Made by a program: the position numbers and the translations under genes
Assembly (NCBI RefSeq): GCF_003590095.1
Contig: NC_039483.1
Location: forward strand, 5,890,001-5,954,000
Reading direction: 5' to 3'
From: Trichoplusia ni
Taxonomy: Eukaryota > Arthropoda > Insecta > Lepidoptera > Noctuidae
DNA: 64,000 nucleotides
In this document: positions 34,661 through 47,300 of the stretch, in pieces
Layout of the letters: each line of letters starts with the position of its first letter
Numbering within the stretch: position 1 is the stretch's first letter
The notes under the pieces: model-generated
Databases searched by the model: none
Seen by the model: only the letters and a program-made list of their open reading frames with translations
Told to the model about the DNA's origin: nothing

Positions 34661-34735
34661 AATTAGTTGTCTAGTGCTCACAATACAAGTTTATCTTACT
34701 TTGAGACTAAGGCGTTGTATGAAAGTAGAGGAATA

Positions 34736-36481
34736 TACAGGGTGTAAGGAACACCGTGACTTTTCCGTGGGACCTGAGTTCTAGACATGATTCCAGACCC
34801 CACTGCGTTGGAATTTTTCATCGGTCTTTTCATGAAAATTGCAGTTTTTTTTCGCGTTTTTTTAATTTTATGTGTCATAAAATCATTTTTCCTACGTATT
34901 TCAATAATATTTTCATAACGAAAGTAATTATTAAGCCGTTTTCACGAAAAAAGGCAATGTAAATGAAACACTAAAAACTGCTCCCGATCAGCTGATTCGT
35001 AAAGGTACTCGTCGGTCATCGCTCTCTCGCAAATCTAACCGAAAGTGACGTCAAAACCGAACCAATACATGAGCGTCAACCGTAAGAGATAGCGCAACTA
35101 TTGCGCGAGCACTCGCACTCATTATTCGTAATCCTGCCTACTATTCCTTTAAAAAAAGCCGCGCGCTTTGTAGGCACCGCTAGCCGCCTTTGTAGACACC
35201 GCCAGCGCGCCGACAAACACCTACAGCGGTATCGGCGAGTGACGTACCTGTGACACTGGATAAAATAGTACATCGATTTTTGTTACACGGGTTCCATGTT
35301 ATAAAATAAAAAATCACTTTCTCAGCGTTTATCAACTTATCGTACTACGAAATTTATTAAAACCTTTTATTATTAACAGTTTGTTATTGTGTAGAATTCT
35401 GTAGTTCTAAAACATGTTGTTATAAACAATAATTTATTTTTTCTAAAATTAAACTCTGTTTTGTTACTAATATCCATCATCTACTAATGAAATTCCTGCC
35501 TAAAAATTTTTATCATTTTTTTTCCTACGAACTGCTGAATAATTATTCCAGTCACATAAAACAATTATGTTCTTACACAAAAGTACATTTTGTGATTAAT
35601 CAATTTTAAAGGTTTAAGTTAAGTACTTTATTGTCAAGAATAATTTTACGATATTCACTTCGACCTCATGTAATTTATCGATAAAGAATCATAGGTACCT
35701 AGGTCCAACACTACTCAAAGGTAAAACCGAAAGTTCGGCTTTTTTCAAAATAGTACCTATTTTTACTCAGTTTGTTCCTTACGCTAATCGAATGTGCATG
35801 TGCAATCAGGTAATTCGCGGACTAATTATCGTGTAGGCAGACAATTTTATTGTGTTAAGTGATATAAGTGCGTGTGTTGTGTGTGTATTATTTAAATGAC
35901 GATCCTAGTAGCTCGATAGGTTATTTTACCGCCCGGGAGAATGGCAACATGCTAATGTGTTATGGCGAAGCACGTGGCGATGCAAGTCTCGCGATGAACA
36001 TTTACTGGACGCGGTACTTTTTGACCCGGGTTCAGCAGCAGATTTTTCGCCGCGCCAAAATTTGTGTGCACGTAGATGGCGGACATTTCGAACCTTATCT
36101 GGTTAGAAGTGAGCGAGATTAAGGTAAGAGTAGGTTTGATTTAATAATACACAAGACACAGATTGAAGTCAGAATAGTGTAAATTGATTGGTATTTTTTT
36201 TGTGATTGTTTTTCGTTACATCACAACATTTTTATAAAATGCGCGCGCGTTTCGAATGTTTCGATCGTGTCGCCGAGTGTCGCCCTCCTACCACATTACA
36301 GTTCGTGTAAGTACGTACGCTGAGCGTAAGGATCGCGCGGTAACCAATTCATTGCGTGCTCAAAAATGACTAAATCTATAAATATTAATCTCCGACGGTA
36401 GCGACTTCTTTAATATTAATTAACACGTTATTTTAAAGTCATTATGCGACCTTGGTGGTACGGTGTTCCTTACACCCTGTA
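34736..36481 (+). mobile_element. DNA transposon, 1746 bp, TA duplication, internally deleted
   Basis: Perfect terminal inverted repeats: TACAGGGTGTAAGGAACACC... at 34736-34757 and its complement at 36460-36481. TA stands on each outer side (34734-34735 and 36482-36483), the target duplication expected of Tc1/mariner-like elements. Inside are GC-rich patches (35100-35260, 36236-36345) and one ORF at 35868-36122. Arm identity of 22 of 22 bases (24 with TA) suggests rather recent mobility, in trans, since the ORF is far too short for a transposase. The class assignment is inferred from the TA target and termini. Confidence 0.82.
35868..36122 (+). pseudogene. Truncated transposase: N-terminal HTH joined to C-terminal end
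   Basis: An 84-codon ORF. Residues ~27-50 (NMLMCYGEARGDASLAMNIY) match the start of the DUF4817-type helix-turn-helix domain found at the N-terminus of insect Tc/mariner-related transposases (typical form: MxxIYGExxxNAxxAxxLYxxRFP). Residues ~60-77 (FRRAKICVHVDGGHFEPYL) match the extreme C-terminus of the same proteins (RRxxxCIxxxGGHFExLL). The whole DDE catalytic core between is missing. So the ORF is a deletion product that kept its frame. It might still encode a small DNA-binding peptide (inference). Confidence 0.6.
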
Positions 36482-36909
36482 TACAAAAAATATGTATAAA
36501 CATTAAGTTTACGACCAAAGAGGTCCAAAACGACCGGTAAGATTCTGACAGTAGTGGAAGCGAGATGGCACATATCGGCATCTCTCTTCATCAACAACAA
36601 TATTATTTCTTAACGATTGTATTTTTTCTATGAGAGGATTCTACACAAAACCGACAATGATCTGTACCAATTGAATAATTGTTTATAGAAATCCATTCAA
36701 TTCTATTCCACAATCATTTCCTGAGCGGAATATAAATACTATCTTTAATAATCCCATGAATTCTATTCAAGTCTTAAATAATAATAATATAAATTATCTC
36801 ACTACAGTTGTCATTTACTTTCTCATGCAGATGAAGGAAAATAATTCCTTTTTTCATTCAATATGAGTAATTAAACTTCTCTCATTAATTAATAACATTT
36901 GTCATTAAC

Positions 36910-36978
36910 AGGGATGGTCTTGTGGTATGATCGTTGAACTGCAAAGACAATAGTCATAGGTTCGAATCTCGGCACACA
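36910..36978 (+). repeat. tRNA-like segment, probable SINE head
   Basis: GGATGGTCTTGTGGTATGAT (A box) and GGTTCGAATCTCGG (box B) are 38 bases apart, but the ends do not pair into an acceptor stem and no CCA-proximal logic is visible. I read it as a tRNA-derived repeat head, not as a tRNA gene. Confidence 0.5.
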
Positions 36979-37052
36979 TATCTTATCTAAAATATTTTCG
37001 TATTTGTAGCCTTTTGCTATCAAAACTCATATAATGTCAATTTGATTTCTTA

Positions 37053-37229
37053 CTAGCTGTCACCCGCGGGCCTGCCGTCAATACATACAAACTTTTGCGT
37101 TTTAATCCTGTTTATAAACTATCTGTGTACCAAGTTTCGTCGTTTTTTCGTGAAAAAAAAAAACATACATACGTTCGTAGATATATCCATATTTACAATT
37201 TTTGGCGTTATGTAATAATATTAGTAGGA
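37053..37229 (-). mobile_element. Short Helitron
   Basis: Minus strand: begins TCCTACTAATATTATTACAT, ends GCCCGCGGGTGACAGCTAG, flanked by A and T. Contains the GAAACTTGGTACACAGATAG and GTTTATAAACAGGATTAA blocks of common lepidopteran Helitrons, with a CCCGCGGG palindrome before CTAG that can serve as the 3' hairpin. Confidence 0.7.
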
Positions 37230-37956
37230 TAAGTAGTATTTTAGCATATTTTGTAAAAGGTATCCGTGCATTCCATTCAATACCTTAATAGCATCATTTA
37301 GTCATTTGTACAGCAAATTAATGCAAGATTAACTTCAGTGGTAATTATAGAAAACTAGGATAATCATTGTTAACTATTGAAAAGTACTAAGTCGCTGATG
37401 ATAAATTGTGTTTTCGTCATAGTCCGATGAAAATATTGTTTTTCGACAATTTATAATAAAAACACGAACGCTGTTAGTATGAACGGTCTTCAAAAGGCTT
37501 TTGAATGGAAGCTTATGTGGTGTGCAATACAGCATATTCTATTTATCTATCTATCTATTCCCTTCATAATCATCACAGATTTCTATCTTAAATAGATAGG
37601 TAAGTAAAGGACGTAAAAAACAAAAGGCTAAGATTATTCCAAATAATTATATAGTTGATTTGTACAGAACCCAATGTTCGTGAGTCCGTTTCTCACTTGA
37701 CGAAATCAAGGTATATTGAAAAGTTTTTCTCGTAAATACCTATAGAATTTTCAAGATTTCATGACGTAACTTATTCTTACAATACGCAGTTATGTAAGCG
37801 TATAAAATATGTTTTCAATTTATGTTCTAGTTCAAGAATAAAATATATATGTATACTGTTTAGTGATAAACTGTAAAAAATTGTAAACTATTACGGTTTT
37901 AATAGATTTAAATATACCTTATCCTCATTATTTGTCCCTATTAATATACCTACTTA

Positions 37957-38330
37957 CTAGCTCGTGCTCGCGAGTCCTAACTATCATGCAAGTTAATCCT
38001 GGTTATAGACTATCTGTGTTCAAAGTTTCGTCTAAATCTATTCAGTGTTTTTTTACGTGAAACGGAAACAAACATGCATCCATAAATACAACCTTTTGCC
38101 TTTATAATATCGCTCTGTATTATGCTGGGATAAAATGTAGCCTTGACCAGCCATTACTCACTTTTCAAACCCTTTTTTCAATTGAAAAAGTATCCTATTC
38201 CATTTTCAGGCCCTAGACTATCTGTGTACTAAATTTAACTAAAATCGGTTCAGTAGTTTTGGCGTGAAAGCGAGACAGACAGACAGAGATACTTTCACGA
38301 TTATGACATTAGCATGGATGGATTTTTTTC
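37957..38330 (-). mobile_element. Decayed Helitron-like fragments
   Basis: CTAGCTCGTGCTCGCGAGTC at 37957 is a 3' Helitron end in reverse. GACTATCTGTGTTCAAAGTTTC, and at 38218-38275 TATCTGTGTACTAAATTTAACT and CGGTTCAGTAGTTTTGGCGTGA, are internal blocks. The 5' termini are not clear, so at least two old copies are nested or fused. Confidence 0.55.
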
Positions 38331-41114
38331 ATTCGCAAACTATTACTAGTGCACCTACCATTTAACATATGGCTATTAAATTTTATTCGTTGCTATAATT
38401 AGTGCCTGTTTTAATATTCTGAAATATCACATGATGTCCATATCTAGTGTGAAGCCTTCGGTTTGGTATGCGATATTCAGAAGGTTGATATTATTTACAT
38501 GTTGCTGCTCTAGAAACCAATAATTAGCATAAGCATAATCTGCTTCCTAATTTACATGAACATGAGCATGATTGAGTGCGCATGAACAACGGTCGTGGAT
38601 AAATTGTATGTATTGTCTATAATTTTTGCATAGGTCTTTTGTTCAAGCCGTTTTTTTTATTATTTATTCGCCAACAAGCGAGGGTATTATGTATGCGGGA
38701 TGATATACATCACTTTTGTGAATTTAGGAGTAGAAAGCAAAATAAGTTAGATAAAAATGCGTGCTAATATGTCGTTTAATTCTTAATAACTTATCAATTT
38801 GTACAAGAAAAAAACCGAACCTGTTTCTTCAAGCAATTTCTTAGCCCAGAGTTAAGTTGATCAGGGAGTAGGCAAAAGACCATTTAAAAAAAATCGCATC
38901 GTGGATGACACTTAAGAACCGTGCAACTAGAGTCATTATTGTAACGTTTTAAGAATGCCTGGAAAACGGCCTACTTGAAATAAAAACTTTGGTTTTTTTG
39001 GATGTATAATTATTAATTATCGGCATCATGAGCTAACGCGGCAACGGGGTCTAGAGTGAAACTTTTTACCCGCGACTCCGAGTCCTGTAACTGACAAAAC
39101 AGAAATAAAAAATACTGAAAAAAACCTCATTTGTTTAACCTTATTAGGAATTGTGGTAGGTGTTAACAATCCTGAAAGTTGTTTACCACAGCACCTATAC
39201 GGAAATGACTCATATAAAACCTTTATGCTAAGCGGTAGAGGAAAATTGACTCATTACTCATTCACACATTTTCAATGGACATACTCGCTTTTCTTGTCTT
39301 GTGTATATGAATAACAATGGGTGCCATTCCAGGCATCACGATTTAAGGAAACACTTGGATTGTTGGAAATTGTTATTGATTTATTGTCGTTAAGTGAAGG
39401 ATATGTCTAACAAGGTCTGTTATGTTGGGTTCTGGTTTCAGTTTTATCGGATTATGAAATAATTTGTACTTAGACATTAGGTAACTGTTGTTAACTTCAG
39501 TAGGTCTACATAATATATTCCTTTATTATGCTAGTATTTGTATTCCACCAAAATGAGCAGTAAACCTAGGCATATAAAAATTGTCAAGTGTGAGTCGGAG
39601 TTCAACAAAGAGTTATAGAAAAGAAAACGTTGGATGCCCAAATATATTTGATTCATGACAAATTAACACCTAATCAACCTAGAAAACAGAAGTATAACCT
39701 GTGAAAATTTCATCTACCTTCATAGACTGGTGACGGACGGATGGACAGACCGGTTCTTCAGTTAAAGGGTTCCGTTTCTACCCTTTAAGTACGACTAAGG
39801 TTTCAGCCAAATGAAAAACCTACGTTTTTTACTTTAAGTCAAATGATTAGGTAACTAGGTACCTACATTTTTATACCGACAACTGCACTTTTATTTTCCG
39901 CATTACTTAAATTATAAATAGCCTAGAATAGGTGATATTATTATGAAATTCAGTGGAAAATTATTAACTGTTATTTGCGAATGTTAAATACAGATGTTAT
40001 CACGTGATGATCATAATTTAATGCCGTGTTTAACATTAAATAATATCATTAATTTTATCTCGAAATTAATCGAGGAAATGTATGTTATTAAGCATATTTA
40101 CATAAAATTACAGCAGTGTTAGTTTAAAAGGTATTATTTAAGTTTTATTTTAATACTAATTTATTTGACAACGGTTTAACCTGTGCTATTTGATCGGGAT
40201 TGACAGTTAATCAGCTGGAGAAATTGATAATGTACTAGCACGGCAGTGGGGTCCATTTTCTTTAATTCAAAAGATTTAGCTCTACAAAACTTCAGGTTTA
40301 AATAACTTTTACGTTAAAATTATTAGAGTTGTTATAAACTACCTTCTTTGTGAACCAAGCTAGTATTTTAAAAATAGCTTTAAAATTAAAAAGAAGCACC
40401 TGTTTTATCATTTTCTAAACACATTTTCACTTATAATTATAATACTAATTGAATTTAAAGTCCCTTATCATGCTATTTCATGCTAATATAAGTATCTTGA
40501 AACCTTTAATGACTAGGTGTGATATAACCTCAATCTAATGAAGGGCGCTAATTACTGACGTGTTAACGATGACAGACATAACGCCATCTTTGTTTATCGC
40601 TATTTGAATTAAGAATATTCAATAATAGATGTTGTGTGTACTATTTATTACATATGTGCAATATGTGCATATGTTTTGGACTATATTGAATAGGAAAAAT
40701 GATGTAATTCCTTCTTACAGTTTGAATAATAATCTATAATTTAAGTTCGTTTAGGTCTTGTAAGATATAATCTATTTACTGGGTTTAAATATCAGTCAGT
40801 CATTTTCAATCAATATTTTAATGTTAATTGTTTTACTAATATTATTAATCCGAAAGTTTGTATGTATGGATGTTTGTTTCTCTTTCACGCAAAAAGCACT
40901 GAACGGATTAAGACGAAATTTTTTTTTTTCATCCCGATTTTATGTCCCCGTCGCCTCCTACATAGTTTAAATAATCCCTTTTCCAGAGTCTTTCTATAAA
41001 CCGGGTTTCTCGTGATCTAATCTTATTACTTTTTTTTACATATTCATGAAAAGTACCATAATATTTTTATTGGTATGTCAATTAATACTAATAGTATGTC
41101 TTTTTCTTCCACAG
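38331..41114. other. Non-coding stretch with minor repeats
   Basis: Repeat family G in reverse at 39720-39800 (GACGGACGGATGGACAGACC, GGGTTCCGTTTCTACCC) and a Helitron 5' piece at 40848-40930 (ACTAATATTATTAATCCGAA, CACTGAACGGATTAAGACG). The last 15 bases are the SLC5 acceptor (TTTTTCTTCCACAG). No other gene signals. Confidence 0.55.
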
Positions 41115-41118
41115 AACC

Positions 41119-41326
41119 ATGAACTCGGGGTGGTTAGCTTGGGAGTGTATAGTCTTCGGACTCTTTGTGTGTGCGTCGTCGTGCGCGCCGCTATGGAGAC
41201 GCCGGAGAGACGCGAGCGCAGGCGGGAGTGCTAAGCAAGCGTACATCTTCGCCGGTGGCGGCGTATCTACTCTCGCTATGATTCTGTCTGTAGCTAGAGG
41301 CACGCTTGGAGTTCGATCGTTTTTGG
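41119..41326 (+). CDS. SLC5 gene, first coding exon
   Basis: Encodes the N-terminus: a first hydrophobic helix (IVFGLFVCASSCAPLW), a basic loop WRRRRDASAGG, then the discontinuous helix MILSVARGTLGVRSF ending at a split Gly codon. GC-rich and codon-like compared with the flanks. The exon is separated from the next by 6.8 kb. An alternative ATG at 41046 is upstream of the acceptor and therefore intronic. Confidence 0.88.
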
Positions 41327-44300
41327 GTAAGCATTTTATGAGATAGTTGGTTGAGAAAGTTAATGTTGTGGTGACCTGGCGGTTCGAAACCAAAGGCAAA
41401 GTATTAATGTGACTTTTTTAAACTTGTGTGTACCTTTTTAATCATTTTAAGATACGAAGATCAAGAGGTGAAGGTAAACATTATAAGGAAACATTTAAAT
41501 TTGCAATGCGAACGCACAGTAAACGAGTAACTGTTTATGTTAACGGTTGTGTTTATTTAACAATTTGTTACATATTTTCCAATTTTTTTTAGTCAAATAC
41601 TCAATTACATAACAAATTGGTAGCTAGAGATACGTTTTAAGATATTAACGGTCGTAACCAAGAAGAAAACTGCTAAGTGACGTACTCACAAGTCTATTTG
41701 TCTCTACGTTCCATTTGTCACTGTCAACAGCATGCTACTTTAAGGTGACTTCTTAAACACGGGCTTCATTTTAAACTAATGATTAATTATACTCATAGTT
41801 TTAATTATCGACGATATTCTTTATAATATTCGCGTGATTCATCATTCCCCTGCCCTTATCCCAACCGTTATTTGGGGTCGGCGCAACATGTTTTCTCCTT
41901 CCATACCTTTCTATCTGACGTCATCTCACAAGAAACATTCTTTGCAGCCATATCGTCAGCAATATTCGCGTGATTACAAATTAAATGTGTATTGTACTCA
42001 TTAGTTTCGATTATCTTTTCATTATTATATGAATCTAAAGTTAAAACTACCAATTTCATTAGATTACACACAATTTTTTTGTAATTTAATTTTGTGACTC
42101 TGTGCCACCTCTTAATTGGAGGATGCCTCAGGCAATAAACTCGCAATTGTAGATATTTAATAAACAATTTATATATATTATTTATTTATAAATCCGGTGA
42201 CACACTGAGTAGTTTCCCAGTAGTCTAGTCAGATAGTCGCGGTAGATTTTCCCACGATGTTTCATTATTTTGATTTGACTTCTTACTCACTTATGTATTC
42301 ACATCGTTGAGTCAATTCTATATTATTGTTATAATAAAGTTTGATTGTAAATTCAGTTATTGTTTTGATATAAATATAAAGCTGATTGTTCAAAAACTGT
42401 TGTTGAAAAACTGGTTCAGTTTCGTACAAATAAGGCAATGCAAAGAAAATTAATTACCCATCAAGCTTATTGATTTAACAATCTTTGATTAATTTCATAT
42501 GTCATCTCTGAAAATGACAGCTGTCTAGATATCACGGCGACAGTAAGACATACCTTGTTGTCTCAGCAATAAGGTCCCATTTTTACTATTGTCAGGGCAT
42601 AATCATTTACGTAGTCAGTTAGCGTTTATAAGTGTTGATTTGAGTATTGTCATAATTACACCAAAATTAAACTTTGTAGCTTCTTTAAAGAAAACCTAGA
42701 AATTGGGCGGTTTTATATCATAGCGACTTTTTTTTGGTTAATGCGGTAATTGTGGTAGCCGTAAACTGTTAAAAATATGTGTTTATAACATAAAATATAA
42801 TTAAAATTAACTTGCCAATTTAAGTGATCACAATAGCCTCATTTATTTAACATTGTATATCCTAGAGTGTATAAAAACACGTGTGAAATTTAAAAAATAA
42901 ACATGTTCTCAAAGAATAGCAAAGTCAAAACAAAAAATTAATCTTTTGCAGTCGTTCAGGTAATCATCACCATTAAAGTAATGTTTTTCATTATTTAAAA
43001 GCGTTTACAGTGAACGCTGGACCGCGAACATATTAGGTCCTCTATGTTTATACAAGACTTATACGTCGTGTTCAAAATAATATAATAATACTAGCTGTTG
43101 CCCGCGACTTCATCCACGTGGTTAGAATTTTGCACGTTTTTTTCCACATTTTCCATTGTATCTTCGCTCCTATTAGTCGCAGCGCGTCTATTCAACACCA
43201 AGAGAATTTTTTTCAATTTAAATTTTTCAATTCGAACCAGTAGTTCCTGAGATTAGCCCGTTCAAATAAACAAACAAACTCTTCAGCTTTATATATTAGT
43301 ATAGATATAGATTTTGCACTAGCTGTTGCCCGCGACTTCGTCCGCGTGGAATTTACATTACAGCGCGGTGGTTTCCGTTTCTCTTGATGATTTTTTTCTG
43401 ATGTTCCATCAACAAAGAATTCATTTTAAGAAATGAAAAATCTAAACATTGTGAACATTAAAATCAACTTTAAAAATCTAACCGATGATTAGCAGAGCCA
43501 GTGTAAAATGCAAAAGGAACTCAATAGACAAAGAATTGTCAAAAATCATAGTTTCACAAAAAAAAAATAATATTTGTAAGCGATATTACAGCCGCGTTAT
43601 AAATACACCCTGTATATGACGACGTCATGTACATAATATGAAATTTATTTACATAAAATGTATAATAAATTATGCTCTTTTGTTATAAATTACAACTTGT
43701 AATAGTCCGGTTTATCATTAGTATTTTAATGTCTTTATTTGTTTTATTCTACATGAAGTTTCAGTGACTATTTTAATCAAAAGCTTATATTTTTTAAAGT
43801 CTATAATCAATTCAGCATATGCAATCTAATATTGAAAAACGGCTCTCACAAGTTTTTAAATACCTAACATCTGGTCTTTTAAGAGTATCATTATTAAAAT
43901 TCAAATTCAGTAAAAACTGATCGCTACGTCATAAAACCTATTGAATAAAACATTTAAAGTAATGATAACTCAATCGTTAGCAAAATTTATTGAAAAATAA
44001 AAGTCATCGATTGAATACCATTTCAGCGGACACGAAACAATATGTTAATTTGATTTATAATTTGTTGAGACACGCGATATTTACGTAAATGACATTAATT
44101 TACTTTAAAACGTTGACCTGAGAAAGGAGGTTTATTGCCAATAACTCCATAACTTCTTTTTTGAGTTAGAATTGTCGGAGCGGGACGGCGCTCTACATTG
44201 TATCTATTGTTGTCCTACTCTAAAACCACAACTGTCTTGTTTTCTCTTTGTAACAATGTTTGGATGGTGTTGGTTATCAATGGATTTTAATATTTAATTT

Positions 44301-47300
44301 GCCTTAAGTACTCTAATTATGGATCTTTATCAAAACACTTCTTTGCAAATCGTGGTAGATAATTATCGGTATAATAATTAAATTGATGCGCACATTTTTG
44401 CGATTCTCATTTTAGTTAAAAACTGCTTTTGGAGTTTTTTTTTGGAGTCTCATCATGTTACTTGTTGCTGGGGTTTTCTTTCCAAAAACTTAGGCTCTGA
44501 GCGTAGGGCGTAGGGTAATTTTGAGAAGCGGTCATTCTGGCAAAAGCAAAAGTCTCCTTCCACTATACTAGATTAACGAACCTTCAAAACTGTATACTTA
44601 ACATCGTCCTAAAGTTGTCCTTAATAGAATTGCTTTCTCTATCATTGCAAAGAGGATTGTTTAGACAAATATAAATTCATAATGTCACTGAATATAGTGT
44701 CGTTTATAAATGAGGTTGCATCAGCTGTGATAAAGTAAAAACCGCATTTTCTTAGAAAATGGTTAAAGGAAAAATATACCAATCATTCAAATTAATAAAC
44801 TGATAAATTAAATTGGCATTCAGTTTTTACCTGGACAATTTGAGAGCAACGATCCCGAGTTGAGCATTTTATGAATTTTAATCATTTTGAAATTCTGAAA
44901 AGGTCAATCATTTGTTTGACACATTGGTGCTAATTAATATGAGGCAGGTAACAAAACCTCTTTTAAAGTATAACTGACATTTAGACGAGTAAAAACAAAA
45001 GCTTGCGAGTTGTGATACACAGCCGGCGATGGTCTGTTAAGTTTGATACCAGAGGTACGCAGCTCAGCAATGTATTGCAACACATTCGATATTTTCCGCC
45101 ACGTCTAAATTTGTATAAATATAATGAATCATTAAATATTTGTTCAGATTTGTCAGTTTCAATATTATTATGTTCTCTTTGTTGAAACATTATCAATCAA
45201 TATTAGCAAAAATAAAAGCAAGCGACTTGAGTCAATATAAATGAGTAATTGATTTTTTATGAAGCGATTCGATTTTTAGGGTTCCGTAACCTAAGGGTTA
45301 AAACGGAACTATATTGATAAGGCTAGGCTGTCCGTGGCTGTCACCAGATTTTTTCATGAAACATAATAGCCAGACAATTAAAATTCAGATATATGATAAA
45401 TTCTAGTGCTGATATAAATAAAAAAATTAAGGTTAAGCAACGCTTGATACGGTCATAAATGTGATGATTTTTCGTCCTATTTCTTCGGAAACGTCTTCAG
45501 TGACGTAATTCCGATTAACATTGTACCGGTTTTTTTATTTCCATTTACACCTGTAGTTTCTGAGATTATCACATTCAATCAAAAATCTAATCAGCTCCAT
45601 AACATAAGTATAGACAGCTGTATTATCTAATAATAGTTATTAGTCGTGGTTGGCGCCATAGTCATGTGCTACGGGGAACTTCGGCTGCCAATTTATTGGA
45701 CCTGTGACAGACATGCATTACAAAACTATTATAATAATCATCGTAATTCCTCTTCAAGAGCTTTTCCAATTTCAATCTTATCTCTTAAGAAACAAAGTTA
45801 CAATTTAGTTGAAAGTTCGATGACTTGTAACATCTACCTGATAAGAGCAAATATTTAATTCGTACTAATATGAACCTTATTCGTATTAATGTAAGATTGA
45901 AAATTCATCGTATATTCCTGTATGTCTGAGAATTAATATGCGGTATTTTTGCAATAATTGACAACCGCACGAGAAGGGACACGGAAAAGCTTGTTTACAT
46001 TAATCAAGTAGAATAGGGATGATAATTCGCTATACAATAAAAAAATATTAGACACACGTTTTTTGGTCTTTTTGTAAACAGCATAATTGATATAAGTAAA
46101 CTGTTTTGAGGTTTAGGGGAGGAGGCTGGTGACTATCCGATTCCGTAAGTTTTTTATACAATCGTGACGTCACGCTTATGGGTATCCATTAATATGCAGT
46201 TTAGCTACAAAACAGAAACTGATATAAAATTGCCATCATCCCTATTCATTGTTAAATAAAATTCTAGTAAAACATCAAAAACGTTCTAATATTATAAACG
46301 CGAAAGTTTGAATGTTGTTCCTTTTTCACGTAAAAACCACTGAACGGATTTAGATGAAACTTACTGTACAGTTATTTTATAACCAGGGTCTGGTAGATCC
46401 CCATTTTATGTTCCCGTTGGAGCAATACCGATTTCTACCGGGAGGGCTTGCAACTACCAGCCTATAAAATGTTATATCGTCACCATTAAAAACTTTAATG
46501 AAATATTTGTTATTGCCGTGCCGTGTCATGCGTACATCATAAACAAAACCTCCGTAATGAGGGCGCCAATACTATAATGTTTTTGTTTTAAACAATGACC
46601 TATTTTGAAATGTCACAATTGATTACAAAGACATACATTATGGCATTTGCTCAATCTTTGCGTATGTTTGATGTAAAATTCGTCGCTCGTCACTGAATTA
46701 TAACTCCACAAGTTTATCGATCAGAAGTAGAGCTAAGTCTTATTTCAAAAGGGCTTCAGTTCGTTCTTAATTACAAAACCAAAAACCAGGACGATTTGGT
46801 ACTTCCAAAAAACCATTCAATTGTAAAACAATTATTTCGATAGCGTATGTTAATTAATTACAAGTAAGCCGTGAGTCACGTGTTTTAGATAATTTTGTTT
46901 ATGACTCCATGGATTGACAGGAAGTTAATTAAGTCAGGACATTTAAACAAGAATAAATTAATTATATACAAATACTGCCAGAGCCGTTGCACAATAAACG
47001 ATTCAAGTTTTCGATACCTGACTTCATTCTTCATACCTGTCTTCAACTTTTGAGATTGTCTTCCAATAATTGCTTGAATGTTAAAATCAATAGGGAGAAT
47101 GACTCCAAATTATAAAGTTAAAGGTAGATGCCGTTTATAGCCCCATCTTGCTCCTTCTTAGCTACTGTAATGAAATTGTCTTCTTTTAAGAAGTGGTGGT
47201 AGGCCGCTTGATTAAGCCCAAACATTGGCGCAAAAGGTTCCACAGCAAAATCGAGCTTTCTGAAATGAGAGTGCATTTGAATCAAATAAGTTTGGAAACA

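Noticed and set aside
36910..36978. Possible tRNA gene on the plus strand
   Set aside because: Boxes present, but no acceptor stem; sequence resembles a SINE head.
41868..42167. 99-codon minus-strand ORF in the SLC5 intron
   Set aside because: Begins in a common lepidopteran repeat and continues in AT-rich sequence; nothing protein-like.
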